Shown one piece after another: positions 26,591 through 35,600 of a stretch of DNA of 64,000 nt. Location of the stretch: the NCBI RefSeq assembly GCF_003977665.1, contig NZ_RYYV01000006.1, positions 248,001 through 312,000 of the forward strand, read 5' to 3'. Origin of the DNA: Dyella choica (lineage in GTDB: Bacteria; Pseudomonadota; Gammaproteobacteria; Xanthomonadales; Rhodanobacteraceae). Numbering within the stretch: the first letter of the stretch is position 1; every line of letters begins with the position of its first letter. A program made the position numbers and the translations under genes. The notes beneath the pieces were generated by a model that was given only the letters and a program-made list of their open reading frames with translations, did not search any database and was not told where the DNA came from.

Positions 26591-28282
26591 ATGCGCTCGC
26601 TTAGTTGGTTGTGCTGCTGTTTGCTCTCCATGCTTTCAGTGCTGGTGATGGTTGGTCGCATCAGCGCCCAATCCTTGGATCATCCAGCCCCTGTTGCGCC
26701 GGTGGAAAATCCGTGCCCGCGTCCCGCGGCAGGCAGCGTAGTCGAAAGAGAGTCGGCGCTTTACGCCCGCAGCGGCGAATTGCGCGTTCGCTTTTCCTAT
26801 CAGAGCCGAAGGGACGAAGCGGGGCGCGTTCTGTATTGCTTCATGACGCCGGACGGCAAGCAGAATCCGACGTTGCATCTGCGCCCAGGCGATCACCTGC
26901 TAATCACCTTGACCAACAATCTGCCGGCAGGTTCGGGTGCCATGGCGATCAGCGGGCCGATCTGCGGTGCGGCCATCATGGACAGCAGCTCGGTCAATAT
27001 TCACTTCCATGGCGGCAACATCTCGCCCACCTGCCACCAGGACGAAGTGATCAAGACGATGGTCAATTCGGGGCAAACGTTTCGGTACGACATGAAGATC
27101 CCCGCCAACGAGCCTCCGGGACTGTACTGGTACCACACCCATATCCATGGCTTGTCGGAATCCATGCTCCAGGGTGGAGCGGCGGGGGCCATCGTGGTGG
27201 AGGGCATCGAAAACGTGCAGCCCGTCGTGGCTGGACTGCGCCAGCGTGTTCTGGTGGTGCGCGATCAACTCGTGCCAGGCGCGCCCAGTCCGGGCGGAGA
27301 TATCCCTTCCTGGGACGTATCGCTCAATTACGTACCGATTACCTCGCCCTCTGCCGAATCGCCGCACTTCGTGCCAGCCGTACTGTTGATGCAGGGGGGG
27401 GAGAAACAGTTCTGGCGCGTTGCCAATGCCTCGGCGGACACCATCCTGGACCTGCGCTACTTATGGGATGGAAAAGCGCAGACCATGCAGCTGGTGGCGC
27501 GAGACGGCGTGCCGATCGATTCGCAGGATGGCAAGCGTACGGGCGAGTCGATCGGGCTCGGGCACATCTTGCTGCCCCCGGCGGCGCGGGCCGAATTCAT
27601 CGTCGAGGCACCGCCGCAAGGCGTGAAGTTGGCGCAACTGGTTACGCAGAATATCGACACGGGGCCTTTGGGTGACAACGACCCCACGCGTCCCTTGGCA
27701 ACGATACGAACGGGGGATGCGTTCGCATTGCAAGCTGAGGCCGACGCTGCGGATCGCCTGCCGGCATTTAGCGGGGCGAGCACCGGTCAGCAGCGATTTG
27801 CCGGCTTGGCACAAGCCCCGTTGGCGAAGGTGCGGACCGTCTATTTCGATGAAATACAGCCCACGGCCTTCTTCATGGCGGTGGAGGGGCGGCCCAAGCA
27901 CGTCTTCGACCCCAGCCTGCCGCCGGACATCGTGGCCAGGCAGGGCACGGTGGAGCAATGGGTGATTCAGAACCGCACTATGGAAAACCACGAGTTCCAT
28001 ATTCACCAGATCCATTTCCTGATCGAATCGCAGGACAACTTCGAAATCAACGGCTCCCCCCAGCCTCCCGGCATCGCCGGCCAATACCTGGATATGGTGC
28101 AAGTGCCGTACTGGGACGGCAATCCGCAACATCCGTATCCCAGTGTCAAAGTGCGTATGGATTTCCGTGGGCCGGACGTGGGTGATTTCGTCTTTCATTG
28201 CCACATCCTCCAGCACGAGGATTTGGGCATGATGAATATCATTCGTGTGGTGCCGCGCGGTTCGCCTGGCGAGGGGCGCTAG
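26591..28282 (+). CDS. Multicopper oxidase, secreted
   Basis: The 563-residue precursor has a signal peptide (about 1-27, ending ISAQS). The four copper-binding clusters are intact: NIHFHGG (near 138), YWYHTHIHG (near 180), HEFHIHQIHF (near 467) and FHCHILQHEDLGMM (near 536), supplying the trinuclear site and the type 1 copper Cys-His pair with methionine. It would oxidise phenolic or metal substrates with reduction of O2 to water in the periplasm. CueO/CopA-type methionine-rich loops are not evident. It is an isolated gene inside the flagellar region. Confidence 0.88.
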   Translation: MRSLSWLCCCLLSMLSVLVMVGRISAQSLDHPAPVAPVENPCPRPAAGSVVERESALYARSGELRVRFSYQSRRDEAGRVLYCFMTPDGKQNPTLHLRPGDHLLITLTNNLPAGSGAMAISGPICGAAIMDSSSVNIHFHGGNISPTCHQDEVIKTMVNSGQTFRYDMKIPANEPPGLYWYHTHIHGLSESMLQGGAAGAIVVEGIENVQPVVAGLRQRVLVVRDQLVPGAPSPGGDIPSWDVSLNYVPITSPSAESPHFVPAVLLMQGGEKQFWRVANASADTILDLRYLWDGKAQTMQLVARDGVPIDSQDGKRTGESIGLGHILLPPAARAEFIVEAPPQGVKLAQLVTQNIDTGPLGDNDPTRPLATIRTGDAFALQAEADAADRLPAFSGASTGQQRFAGLAQAPLAKVRTVYFDEIQPTAFFMAVEGRPKHVFDPSLPPDIVARQGTVEQWVIQNRTMENHEFHIHQIHFLIESQDNFEINGSPQPPGIAGQYLDMVQVPYWDGNPQHPYPSVKVRMDFRGPDVGDFVFHCHILQHEDLGMMNIIRVVPRGSPGEGR

Positions 28283-28329
28283 CCGGCGGCAGATGGCTCG
28301 GAATGTGCTGCTGCCGGGTTTACAGAGAG

Positions 28330-29208
28330 TCACTTGGCCTCGGCTAGATAGCTCCATAAGGCCCGGGCGACCGGGCCGACGGGGCGCCCGCGCAGCCTTG
28401 CTGCGACGAGGTCGAGTTTCGAGCGCTTGAAATGGCGCCCTTCGAGCGAAATCAGCTTCCCTGTACGCAATTCCTTTTCCACCAGATGCAAGGGCATGTG
28501 TCCCCAACCCATGCCCTGCACGATCAATGCCTGCTTGGTGTGTTGGTCGGCTACTGTCCAACTGGGTGCGTCCTTGATCACGAAGTAGTCGCGTCCGGGC
28601 TGTCGCGCCGTGTCGCGAATGATCACCTGCACGTAGGCACGCATCTGCCCGGGCGTCAGATCACGAGTGACAGCTTCGGCAAGGAAGCCGGGCGCGGTCA
28701 CCGGCAGCAGGGTCACCGTGCCGAGGTCGACCCATTCGAAGCGCGCGTCGCTCTTGTCGATGTGATGAATGATCAGGTCGGCTTCCTCCGCCAACAGACG
28801 TTCCCAAGGGCCGCCGATCACCTCGAAATGCAAGTGCAAGCGGGTTTTTGGGTGAGCCTTGAAGAAGCGTTTCAGTCTGCGCAGTACTTCTTCCGTCGGC
28901 GTGAGGTCGCCAACTACCACGCGCAAGTCGGTTTCCTCGCCCTGGCTCAGCTGCAGCCCCAGGGTTTCCAGCGCAGCAGCCTCTCGCAGCACTGTGGCCG
29001 CCTGGCGGCGAAAAGCTTCTCCGGCCGGCGTGAGACCGACCCGGTATTGGCTGCGGTCGAGCAGGGCCACGCCAAGCCGCTGCTCCAGATTCTTCACCGC
29101 GGCATGGACGGCAGGATGGGTGCGATGAAGCTTCTCGGCAGCAGCCTGGAAACTGCCTTCGGCGATGACGGCATCGAGGCAGGCCAGCTCGTGCAGGGAG
29201 AAAACCAT
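28330..29208 (-). CDS. LysR-family transcriptional regulator
   Basis: The 292-residue protein has the LysR winged helix-turn-helix at 1-60 (CLDAVIAEGSFQAAAEKLH, then LEQRLGVALLDR) and a periplasmic-binding-protein-like effector domain to the end. It is divergent from the reductase gene (96 bp between starts), so it most likely controls that gene and the following YciI gene. The inducer is unknown. Confidence 0.9.
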   Translation of the reverse strand: MVFSLHELACLDAVIAEGSFQAAAEKLHRTHPAVHAAVKNLEQRLGVALLDRSQYRVGLTPAGEAFRRQAATVLREAAALETLGLQLSQGEETDLRVVVGDLTPTEEVLRRLKRFFKAHPKTRLHLHFEVIGGPWERLLAEEADLIIHHIDKSDARFEWVDLGTVTLLPVTAPGFLAEAVTRDLTPGQMRAYVQVIIRDTARQPGRDYFVIKDAPSWTVADQHTKQALIVQGMGWGHMPLHLVEKELRTGKLISLEGRHFKRSKLDLVAARLRGRPVGPVARALWSYLAEAK

Positions 29209-29304
29209 TGTCCGATCTCCTTACAGTGATTGGCTTGAATATTAAATTTCTTACGGAGGCTGCCAAGCCTAGCCTAAAACCTTCCAAGCAGAAGGAGGCA
29301 TGGC

Positions 29305-30288
29305 ATGAAGGCGATCGTGCGGCAGCAATACGGCGGACCGGAGCAGCTTTTGCTCGAAGAGGTGCCTGACCCGGTAGCGGGTTCGGGTGAGGTGCTGGTT
29401 CGCGTCAGAGCGTTCGGTATCAACCGCGCGGAACAGTATCTCCGGCGCGGCTTATGGGGTGAAGTTGCGCCCATTTCGGGCATCGAATGCGTTGGTGAAG
29501 TGGTGCATGACCCCAATGGTGGTTTGCTTGCCGCGCAGCGTGTATTTGCCTTGATGGGAGGCATGGGGCGAACGCGCAACGGTAGTTACGCCGAGCTCGT
29601 TGCCGTTCCCGCCCCCAATGTGGTGCCCATTCGCAGCACGCTCGATTGGGCCCAACTGGCGGCCATACCTGAGTCCTACGCAACAGCATGGAGCTGCCTG
29701 TTCGATAACCTGTCGCTGACGCGTGGCGACGTGATACTGATTCGTGGCGCCACCTCCGCGCTGGGATTGGCTGCACTCGATCTCGCTCGCTACGCACAAG
29801 CCAAGGTTGTCGCCACTGTACGCACGGCCGAGGGCGCACCGGCTGCACGAAATCACGGTGCCGATGAAGTGCTGGTTGATGGCAGCGAGCTGGAGAATGG
29901 GCTGAAGCACATCGCCCCGCATGGCGTCGATGCCGTGCTTGATCTGATCGGCACGGCCACCCTGCTGGAATCCTTGCGCCTGACCAAACGGGGTGGACGA
30001 GTGTGCGTGGCAGGCTTTCTGGGCGGCCATGAACCGATCGCTGCCTTCGACCCTTTGTTGCATTTGCCCAGTGGCCGGCATCTCAGCTTCTTCGGCAGCG
30101 CTTTTGTGTATGGCACGCCGGAATACCCGCTGACCGACATTCCCTTCCAACGGATCGTCGATCTGGTCGAGGCGGGCACGTTGCGCGCGAAGCCGGCGCG
30201 ATCGTTCGACCTGGAAGAAATCCAGCAAGCGCATCGGGTGCTGGATGAAGGAACGGCGGGCGGAAAGATGATCGTCCGCGTTCGCTGA
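29305..30288 (+). CDS. Zinc-independent MDR-family quinone reductase/alcohol dehydrogenase
   Basis: The 327-residue protein has the GroES-like N-terminus (MKAIVRQQYGGPEQL, VLVRVRAFGINRAEQYL) and a Rossmann fold with IRGATSALGLAALDLARY near residue 145 for NADPH. The zinc-binding cysteines of classical alcohol dehydrogenases are missing, as in the quinone oxidoreductase (QOR) group. The substrate is unknown. It is probably regulated by the divergent LysR gene and co-transcribed with the YciI gene 30 bp downstream. Confidence 0.88.
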   Translation: MKAIVRQQYGGPEQLLLEEVPDPVAGSGEVLVRVRAFGINRAEQYLRRGLWGEVAPISGIECVGEVVHDPNGGLLAAQRVFALMGGMGRTRNGSYAELVAVPAPNVVPIRSTLDWAQLAAIPESYATAWSCLFDNLSLTRGDVILIRGATSALGLAALDLARYAQAKVVATVRTAEGAPAARNHGADEVLVDGSELENGLKHIAPHGVDAVLDLIGTATLLESLRLTKRGGRVCVAGFLGGHEPIAAFDPLLHLPSGRHLSFFGSAFVYGTPEYPLTDIPFQRIVDLVEAGTLRAKPARSFDLEEIQQAHRVLDEGTAGGKMIVRVR

Positions 30289-30318
30289 AACGTTGCATTC
30301 CCTACGGAGAACTCGCTC

Positions 30319-30621
30319 ATGAAACACTTTCTTTTGGAAGGCAGGCATCTCGTACCGTTCGAGGAGCTCGCCGAGCTGGTGCCCGCTCATCATGCGTTTC
30401 TGCAGAAGGGCTATGACCAAGGGTATTTCCTGTTTTCCGGTCCGCAGGTGCCGGCGCACGGCGGTTTCCTGGTGGCGCGAGCCGCATCACGCGAGGAACT
30501 GGACGCCTTGCTGGCGGATGAGCCCTTCGTCCAGGCGAACAAGATGCACTTCAGCCGCATCGTCGAATTCGATGCGGCGCAGTGCCAACCCGTCCTGCAG
30601 CAATGGTTCAACGTTGCGTAG
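30319..30621 (+). CDS. YciI-family small protein
   Basis: The 100-residue protein shows the YciI dimeric ferredoxin-like fold pattern: HAFLQKGYDQGYFLFSGPQ with the conserved histidine, then FLVARAASREELDALLADEPF. Family members are small enzymes or binding proteins, often in oxidoreductase operons. It starts 30 bp after the reductase and is followed directly by a repeat pair. Confidence 0.85.
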   Translation: MKHFLLEGRHLVPFEELAELVPAHHAFLQKGYDQGYFLFSGPQVPAHGGFLVARAASREELDALLADEPFVQANKMHFSRIVEFDAAQCQPVLQQWFNVA

Positions 30622-30685
30622 GCTGGGATGACAATCCCAGCATCAGTCGCCCGTAATGAGAGCTGGGATTGTCATCCCAGCCTAC
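30618..30685. repeat. REP-type palindromic pair (family A), copy 3
   Basis: Inverted 24-bp units at 30618-30641 and 30662-30685. The first unit starts inside the last codons of the YciI gene, so the repeat overlaps the gene end by 4 bp. It separates this gene from the convergent AAA ATPase. Confidence 0.9.
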
Positions 30686-30701
30686 ATCGCCCGATGGACG
30701 C

Positions 30702-31868
30702 TTATCGCTCGGGCCAATACCAAGCCGGTTCATCCAGTTCTCGTTGCCCAATGATGCGAGTCTGGCTCAGCTCCTTTTCGAGCGAGATGCTATTGCAGGA
30801 AGGAAGGTCTTCGAGTGCAGCGATAAGCCGTGAAGCATGCGATATCACCCACACCTGGCTCTTCGCAGCAGCCTGCCCGATCAGGCGGGCCAGCGCTGGC
30901 AGAAGATCGGGATGCAGGCTGGTTTCCGGCTCGTTCAGCACCATCAGGGACGGTGGTCGCGGAGTGTGCAGCGCGGCGATCCACAGTAGGTAGCGCAGTG
31001 TTCCATCCGACAGCTCGCTGGCGGAAAGTGGACGCAACAAGCCATGCTGACCGAAGCTCAGGCCGAAGCGGCCGTCGCGCACTTCTACTTCAACCGATGC
31101 GCCGGGGAAGGCGTCTTCGACGGCCTCGTTCAGCGCTTCCCGATCGCCGATCTCGCGGATGGTCTGCCAGGCTGCCGCGAGGTCTCCGCCATCATGACTT
31201 AGTACTGGGGTGCGTGTGCCCAGTTGCGCCAAGCGTGCCGGTGCGTCCCGGTCCGAGCGGAAATGGTCGTAGAAACGCCAGCCGCGTATCGCCTCGCGCA
31301 TCGAAAGCACTTCCGGTGCGCGTTCGGGATCGGCCAGTTGTGTAAACATGCTTTCGAACGGGTTGAGATGCTTGGCCACGACGCGCCAGCCACGCCCTTC
31401 CTTGACCTTGGCCAGGGCGCCATGCCGGTCGACCAGCGCGTTCGATGAACGCAGGAAAGGTCCTGCCCAGATCGCCTCGCGCTTGATTTCCGGGTCGAGG
31501 CTGAATGCCGTAGGCGCATTGGAAGGTGCGGGGAGACCGAGGTCGATGGCATAGCCGTAGTCGTCGCCGGCAAAGCCAAGCCTGAGCGCAATCGGTTCCT
31601 GGCGCGGCCCGCCCTGCACCGGCACTTCGCCTTGCAACATCCGGCGCGAGATGCGTTCGGGGCCGGCCCACAGCGTTGAGGACAATCCGCCCTCTCGCGC
31701 CAGCGCGTTCACGACACCGCCATGTGCAGTTTCGGCAAGCAAGCGCAAGGCGCGGTAGAGATTCGACTTGCCGCTGCCGTTGGCGCCTGTGATCAGGTTC
31801 AATGGACCCAGCGGGAGGGTGAGCGATCGCAGGGAACGGTAGTTGGCTATCGCCAGTGTTGTCAGCAT
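30702..31868 (-). CDS. AAA-family ATPase (RecF/OLD-like single gene)
   Basis: The 388-residue protein has a Walker A GANGSGKSNLYRAL near residue 30 and a Walker B region VLNEPETSLHPDLLPAL near 315, with an ABC-type signature around ASELSDGTLRYLLWI. This is the SMC/RecF-like ABC-ATPase class (AAA_21 type). No nuclease or toprim domain is attached. The start at 31868 (MLTTLAIANYRSL) is the family-typical N-terminus; the frame runs on upstream to 31997 only because the family A repeat there is open. Function is unknown; such stand-alone ATPases can be parts of defence or repair systems, but no partner gene is next to it. Confidence 0.82.
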   Translation of the reverse strand: MLTTLAIANYRSLRSLTLPLGPLNLITGANGSGKSNLYRALRLLAETAHGGVVNALAREGGLSSTLWAGPERISRRMLQGEVPVQGGPRQEPIALRLGFAGDDYGYAIDLGLPAPSNAPTAFSLDPEIKREAIWAGPFLRSSNALVDRHGALAKVKEGRGWRVVAKHLNPFESMFTQLADPERAPEVLSMREAIRGWRFYDHFRSDRDAPARLAQLGTRTPVLSHDGGDLAAAWQTIREIGDREALNEAVEDAFPGASVEVEVRDGRFGLSFGQHGLLRPLSASELSDGTLRYLLWIAALHTPRPPSLMVLNEPETSLHPDLLPALARLIGQAAAKSQVWVISHASRLIAALEDLPSCNSISLEKELSQTRIIGQRELDEPAWYWPER

Positions 31869-32181
31869 GCGCTTTTCGTCCAAGCAAGGCAGCCGGAACG
31901 CGAATGAGTACATGAAGCAGGTTGTCAGGGCAAGCGTAGGCTGGGGTGACAATCCCAGCATCGCGGCTTGCACGTATGCCAATGCTGGGATTGGCAACCC
32001 GGCCTACGATTATCATCCCAGTCTACGCATTGTTCCCTCTGCACTTACATCGCTATGATGACGCGGCCGATGCGAACGCGAAGCGGGGGCGCACGGCGCA
32101 AGCCATCGGATGTCTTGCGAGCCAGCGTGCCCTTTATTCCGGCAGGAGCAGCCGCGACTTTTTACTCAATGGAGATGAATC
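31869..32181. other. 313-bp gap with repeats
   Basis: It lies between the divergent ATPase and YiaA-like genes. It contains the family A repeat pair at 31936-32007 and a further half unit at about 32012-32026. No gene-like frame remains after the repeat-derived frames are removed. Promoters for both genes should be here, but I could not define them. Confidence 0.6.
31936..32007. repeat. REP-type palindromic pair (family A), copy 4, diverged
   Basis: Units at 31936-31959 and 31984-32007 with several base changes, followed by an isolated half unit ATCATCCCAGTCTAC at 32012-32026, suggesting a decayed third unit. Confidence 0.85.
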
Positions 32182-32577
32182 ATGCAGGGTTCCGTACAGA
32201 AGCCGTCCTTCGCCTTTGTTGCCGCGTCCTGGGTGGCCCTGTTGGCCGGGGTCGTGGCCTTTCTTGTCGGGCTTTGGCATGCCGACATGCAGCTGAATGA
32301 AAAGGGCTACTACTTTGCGGTGCTGATGTACGGGCTGTTCGCAGCCATTTCCGTGCAAAAGAGTGTGCGCGACCGCCTTGAGGGCATTCCCGTCACCGCG
32401 ATCTACTACGGCCTGGCCTGGGTCTCGACGCTGATCGCCATCGCTTTGCTAGTGATAGGACTCTACAACGCCACTCTGTCCGCCAGCGAGAAGGGCTTCT
32501 ATGGCATGGCTTACGCATTGAGCCTGTTTGCTGCCATTGCCGTGCAGAAGAACACTCGCGACAGCCAGTTCGCATGA
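32182..32577 (+). CDS. YiaA/YiaB-family inner-membrane protein
   Basis: The 131-residue protein has four hydrophobic segments in two matching halves: [19 protein letters not shown] and [20 protein letters not shown], then [26 protein letters not shown] in outline and [19 protein letters not shown]. The repeated end AISVQK/AIAVQK is the YiaAB domain signature. Role in the cell is not established; it sits in the inner membrane. Single gene, divergent from the ATPase. Confidence 0.85.
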   Translation: MQGSVQKPSFAFVAASWVALLAGVVAFLVGLWHADMQLNEKGYYFAVLMYGLFAAISVQKSVRDRLEGIPVTAIYYGLAWVSTLIAIALLVIGLYNATLSASEKGFYGMAYALSLFAAIAVQKNTRDSQFA

Positions 32578-32582
32578 ATGCC

Positions 32583-32610
32583 GTCGGCTGGGATTGGCAT
32601 CCCAGCCGAC
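32583..32610. repeat. Single REP-type unit (family A), copy 5
   Basis: One palindromic unit, GTCGGCTGGGAT, loop TGGC region, ATCCCAGCCGAC, lies 6 bp after the YiaA-like gene and before the convergent glycosyltransferase stop, where it could serve as a two-way transcript end. Confidence 0.8.
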
Positions 32611-32640
32611 GAAGTGCTCCCCGCGCACGAAAGTGCGCGG

Positions 32641-35600
32641 TCAGTTCGGCAACCATGCATCCCGCCAAGCCACCAGCTTTTCGCCCTCCAGCATCCAGTC
32701 CTTGCGCACTGCCTCGTGCAACGCATCGCCCGTCCTCGCCGTGGCATCCAGGTCGTCCAGGTGCATGCGGATCGCGTTGACCCAGTCCTTGTAGCGGTTC
32801 TTCACGCGTGTCACCGGCAGATCGCCTTGATAGGGGACGATGTCGGTGCAGATCACCGGGAAGCCGCAGGCGCCGTATTCGAGCAGGCGCAGGTTGCTCT
32901 TGCATTCGTTGAACGCGTTCTCTTCGAGCGGTGCCAGGGCGAGGTCCAGGTTCAGCGAGGCCAGCTTGCGCGGGTATTCCTCGATCGGCACGCCGGTGTG
33001 GAATTCGTGCACGTAAGGGCGCAGCTTGTCGGGGCACATGCCGAAGAACACCCATTCCACTTCGCCGGCCAGGTCGCGCACGACGTCGGCGATCAGTTCC
33101 AGGTCGCCGCGATGGCTGGAGCCGCCGCCCCAGCCGACGCGCGGTTTGCGGCCGACGCGCCGCTGTGCCTGCAGGCCACCCCACCAGTCCACCGGCAGGT
33201 GGTTCAGCACCACGCGGATGTCGGAGTGGAAGCCTTTGAATTCTTCCGCGAGTGAAGGGGTGGAGACGACGAAGCGGTCCATGGCCGATAGCGCGCGTCG
33301 CAGCGACTTGACCACATCCTTGGGCATGATGCCGTGGAAGGCGCTCTTCACCGGGATCTGCTGGATCAGGTCGTCCAGCTCGAACACCTTGAAAGCCTTG
33401 GAGTAGTCACGATAGCTTTCCAGTAGCTTGATCTGGTGTTCGTGGATCTGCCGCTGCATCACCAGTGAGGTGGGCTGGAAGCGTTCCATCGCCACCGGGG
33501 TCAGATGGACGCCGGCGATGAGGCCCTCGATCATGCCTTCGCGCTGCATGGAGGCGAACGGCTGGCGAATGCGGTAGTGGCCGCAGCCGTGCTCGTCGGC
33601 GGCGACACAGAACAGGCGCGGCCGGAGCGGGCTGGCGAAGGGTTGCCACGCCTTGCTGCGCATGGGGTCCAGTTCGAAGCCCGAGCCGTCGACGCTGAGG
33701 TTGGTGCTATAGGCGGGGTCGCGCGCAAGCAGCTTCAGCCACTTTCGGTACATCGCGCCTTGTTCGCCCTCGAAGCGTTTCTGCTTGGCCTCCTGGGCGG
33801 TCGTGTCGACCTTGGTCTGGCTGACGCTGCCCACGTGCATCAGGCGCGCATACGGCGTCCACACGGTCAGGTAGCCGGCTTGTTGCACTTTCAGGCATAG
33901 ATCGACGTCGTTGTAGGAAACCTTGAAATCCAGCTCGTCCAACCCGCCAACCTCGTCGTAGACGGACTTGCGGATCATCAGGCACGCGGCTGTCACCGCG
34001 GTGTAGTTCTGATCCACGCGCAGACGATGCATGTAGCCGTCCGCCTCCATCGCCAGGCCGATGAAAGGATGGTCAGCAGGGCCGCGCAAGCCCAGCACCA
34101 CACCACCGTGCTGAATGCGCCCATCGGGAAAATGCAGCTTGGCGCCTACGATACCGACCTCCGGACGCTGCGCATGATTGAGCAAGGCATCGATCCATTC
34201 GGCATGCAGTACGGCGGTGTCGTTGTTGAGCAGGATCAGGTATTCCCCCCGCGCCTGCGCTGCCGCGAAATTGTTGATGGCGGAATAATTGAACGGATGC
34301 GGATAGCGCAGTACGCGCAACTGCGCACTGTTGAGCCGTTCGATCCCGTCGAGATACGCGCAGGCTGCCGGCTCCGAGGTGTTGTTGTCGACGATCAGGA
34401 GCTCGTAGTTGAGGTAGCTGGTCCTGGACAGCAGGCTGTCGATCAGGCCGTTGAGCAGGGGCAACTGGTCCTTGGTCGGCACGATGATCGACACCAGCGG
34501 CTGCTGCGCGTGCTGGTACACCACACGGTTGAAACCGGGCAGGGCGCCGGCTTCCATGCGGTGCGGCACGCGAATGCGCGTCAAGTGTTGGGAGACGATC
34601 TCGGCGCTGTGCGCCTTGACCGTCTCCGACGCCAACCATTGGCCGTAAGGCAGTGCGGCACGGTGCATGACTTCGGCGATATGGCCGATGGACTGCAGTC
34701 CGTCCGTTTCGATCAGGCGGAACAGAAGGTCGTAGGGTGCCATGTCGCCATAGCGCGCCTGGAGATTGCCCAGTTCTATGCAGCACCGGCGCTGGAAGGC
34801 AAGCGCGCGGCCGGCATACGGATAGCTGCGCAGCAGGTCGAGATTGAAATCAGGCTTGAAGATCGGGTGCTCGAACGTGCCACGGCTATGGGCGTCTTCA
34901 TCGAAATAGACGGCGCGTAGATAGGGATCCGCCACCGCGCGCTCGGCCAGCAGCAGCAAGGCGGCAGGATGCAACAAGTCGCCTGCATGCAGCAGCTGGA
35001 TCCAGTCTGCGTCGCCGGCAGTAATTTCTCCAGGCAGGCGTTGCATGGGATCGTCGCCGCTGATCACGCTCAGTTGGTAATGCGGGTAATGCTGGGCTTC
35101 CAGGCTGGCCTGGGTCGCCTGCACGGCTTCCACGTCATTGCCGTGGTCGATCACGATCACCTGCATGCGTGGTGCGCCATGCTTCTCGATACGGTGCATG
35201 GCCTGCGCCACGGCCATATTGCTGAGCTGCAACTGCTCCTGCCATTGCTTGTAGAGATCCGAAGGCGGCAACGATATCAGCCATTCCGGCAGGATCTTCA
35301 GATGGCGGTCGGTGCGGTTCCAGCAACCGTCTTCATGGGTTTCGCGCGCAAAGGCTTCATTAAGGTTGCGGCCATGTCCGATCCATTCCGCCGAGGCATC
35401 GATCTGCAAGCGCTTGCACAACCAGGTAACGCGTTCGGCCGGCGAGGCCAGGCCGAGCAGGTCTTCCAGCCCGGCTTCATAGGCGATCTGCCACAGACCC
35501 ATGTAGACTGGAATCTGCTTCTCCACGGGTTGCCGCGCGCGCCATTCGCCGCCTCGGAAGGCGAGGGTCTCGCCATCGGCTTGCAGATAGATGTGGGCAG

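Noticed and set aside
26362-26604. 80-codon frame before the multicopper oxidase
   Set aside because: It overlaps the oxidase start, has no ribosome site and no protein-like pattern.
30702-31868. AAA ATPase as part of a defence island
   Set aside because: No nuclease, toxin, reverse transcriptase or helicase partner lies beside it, and neighbours are metabolic genes with normal codon use.
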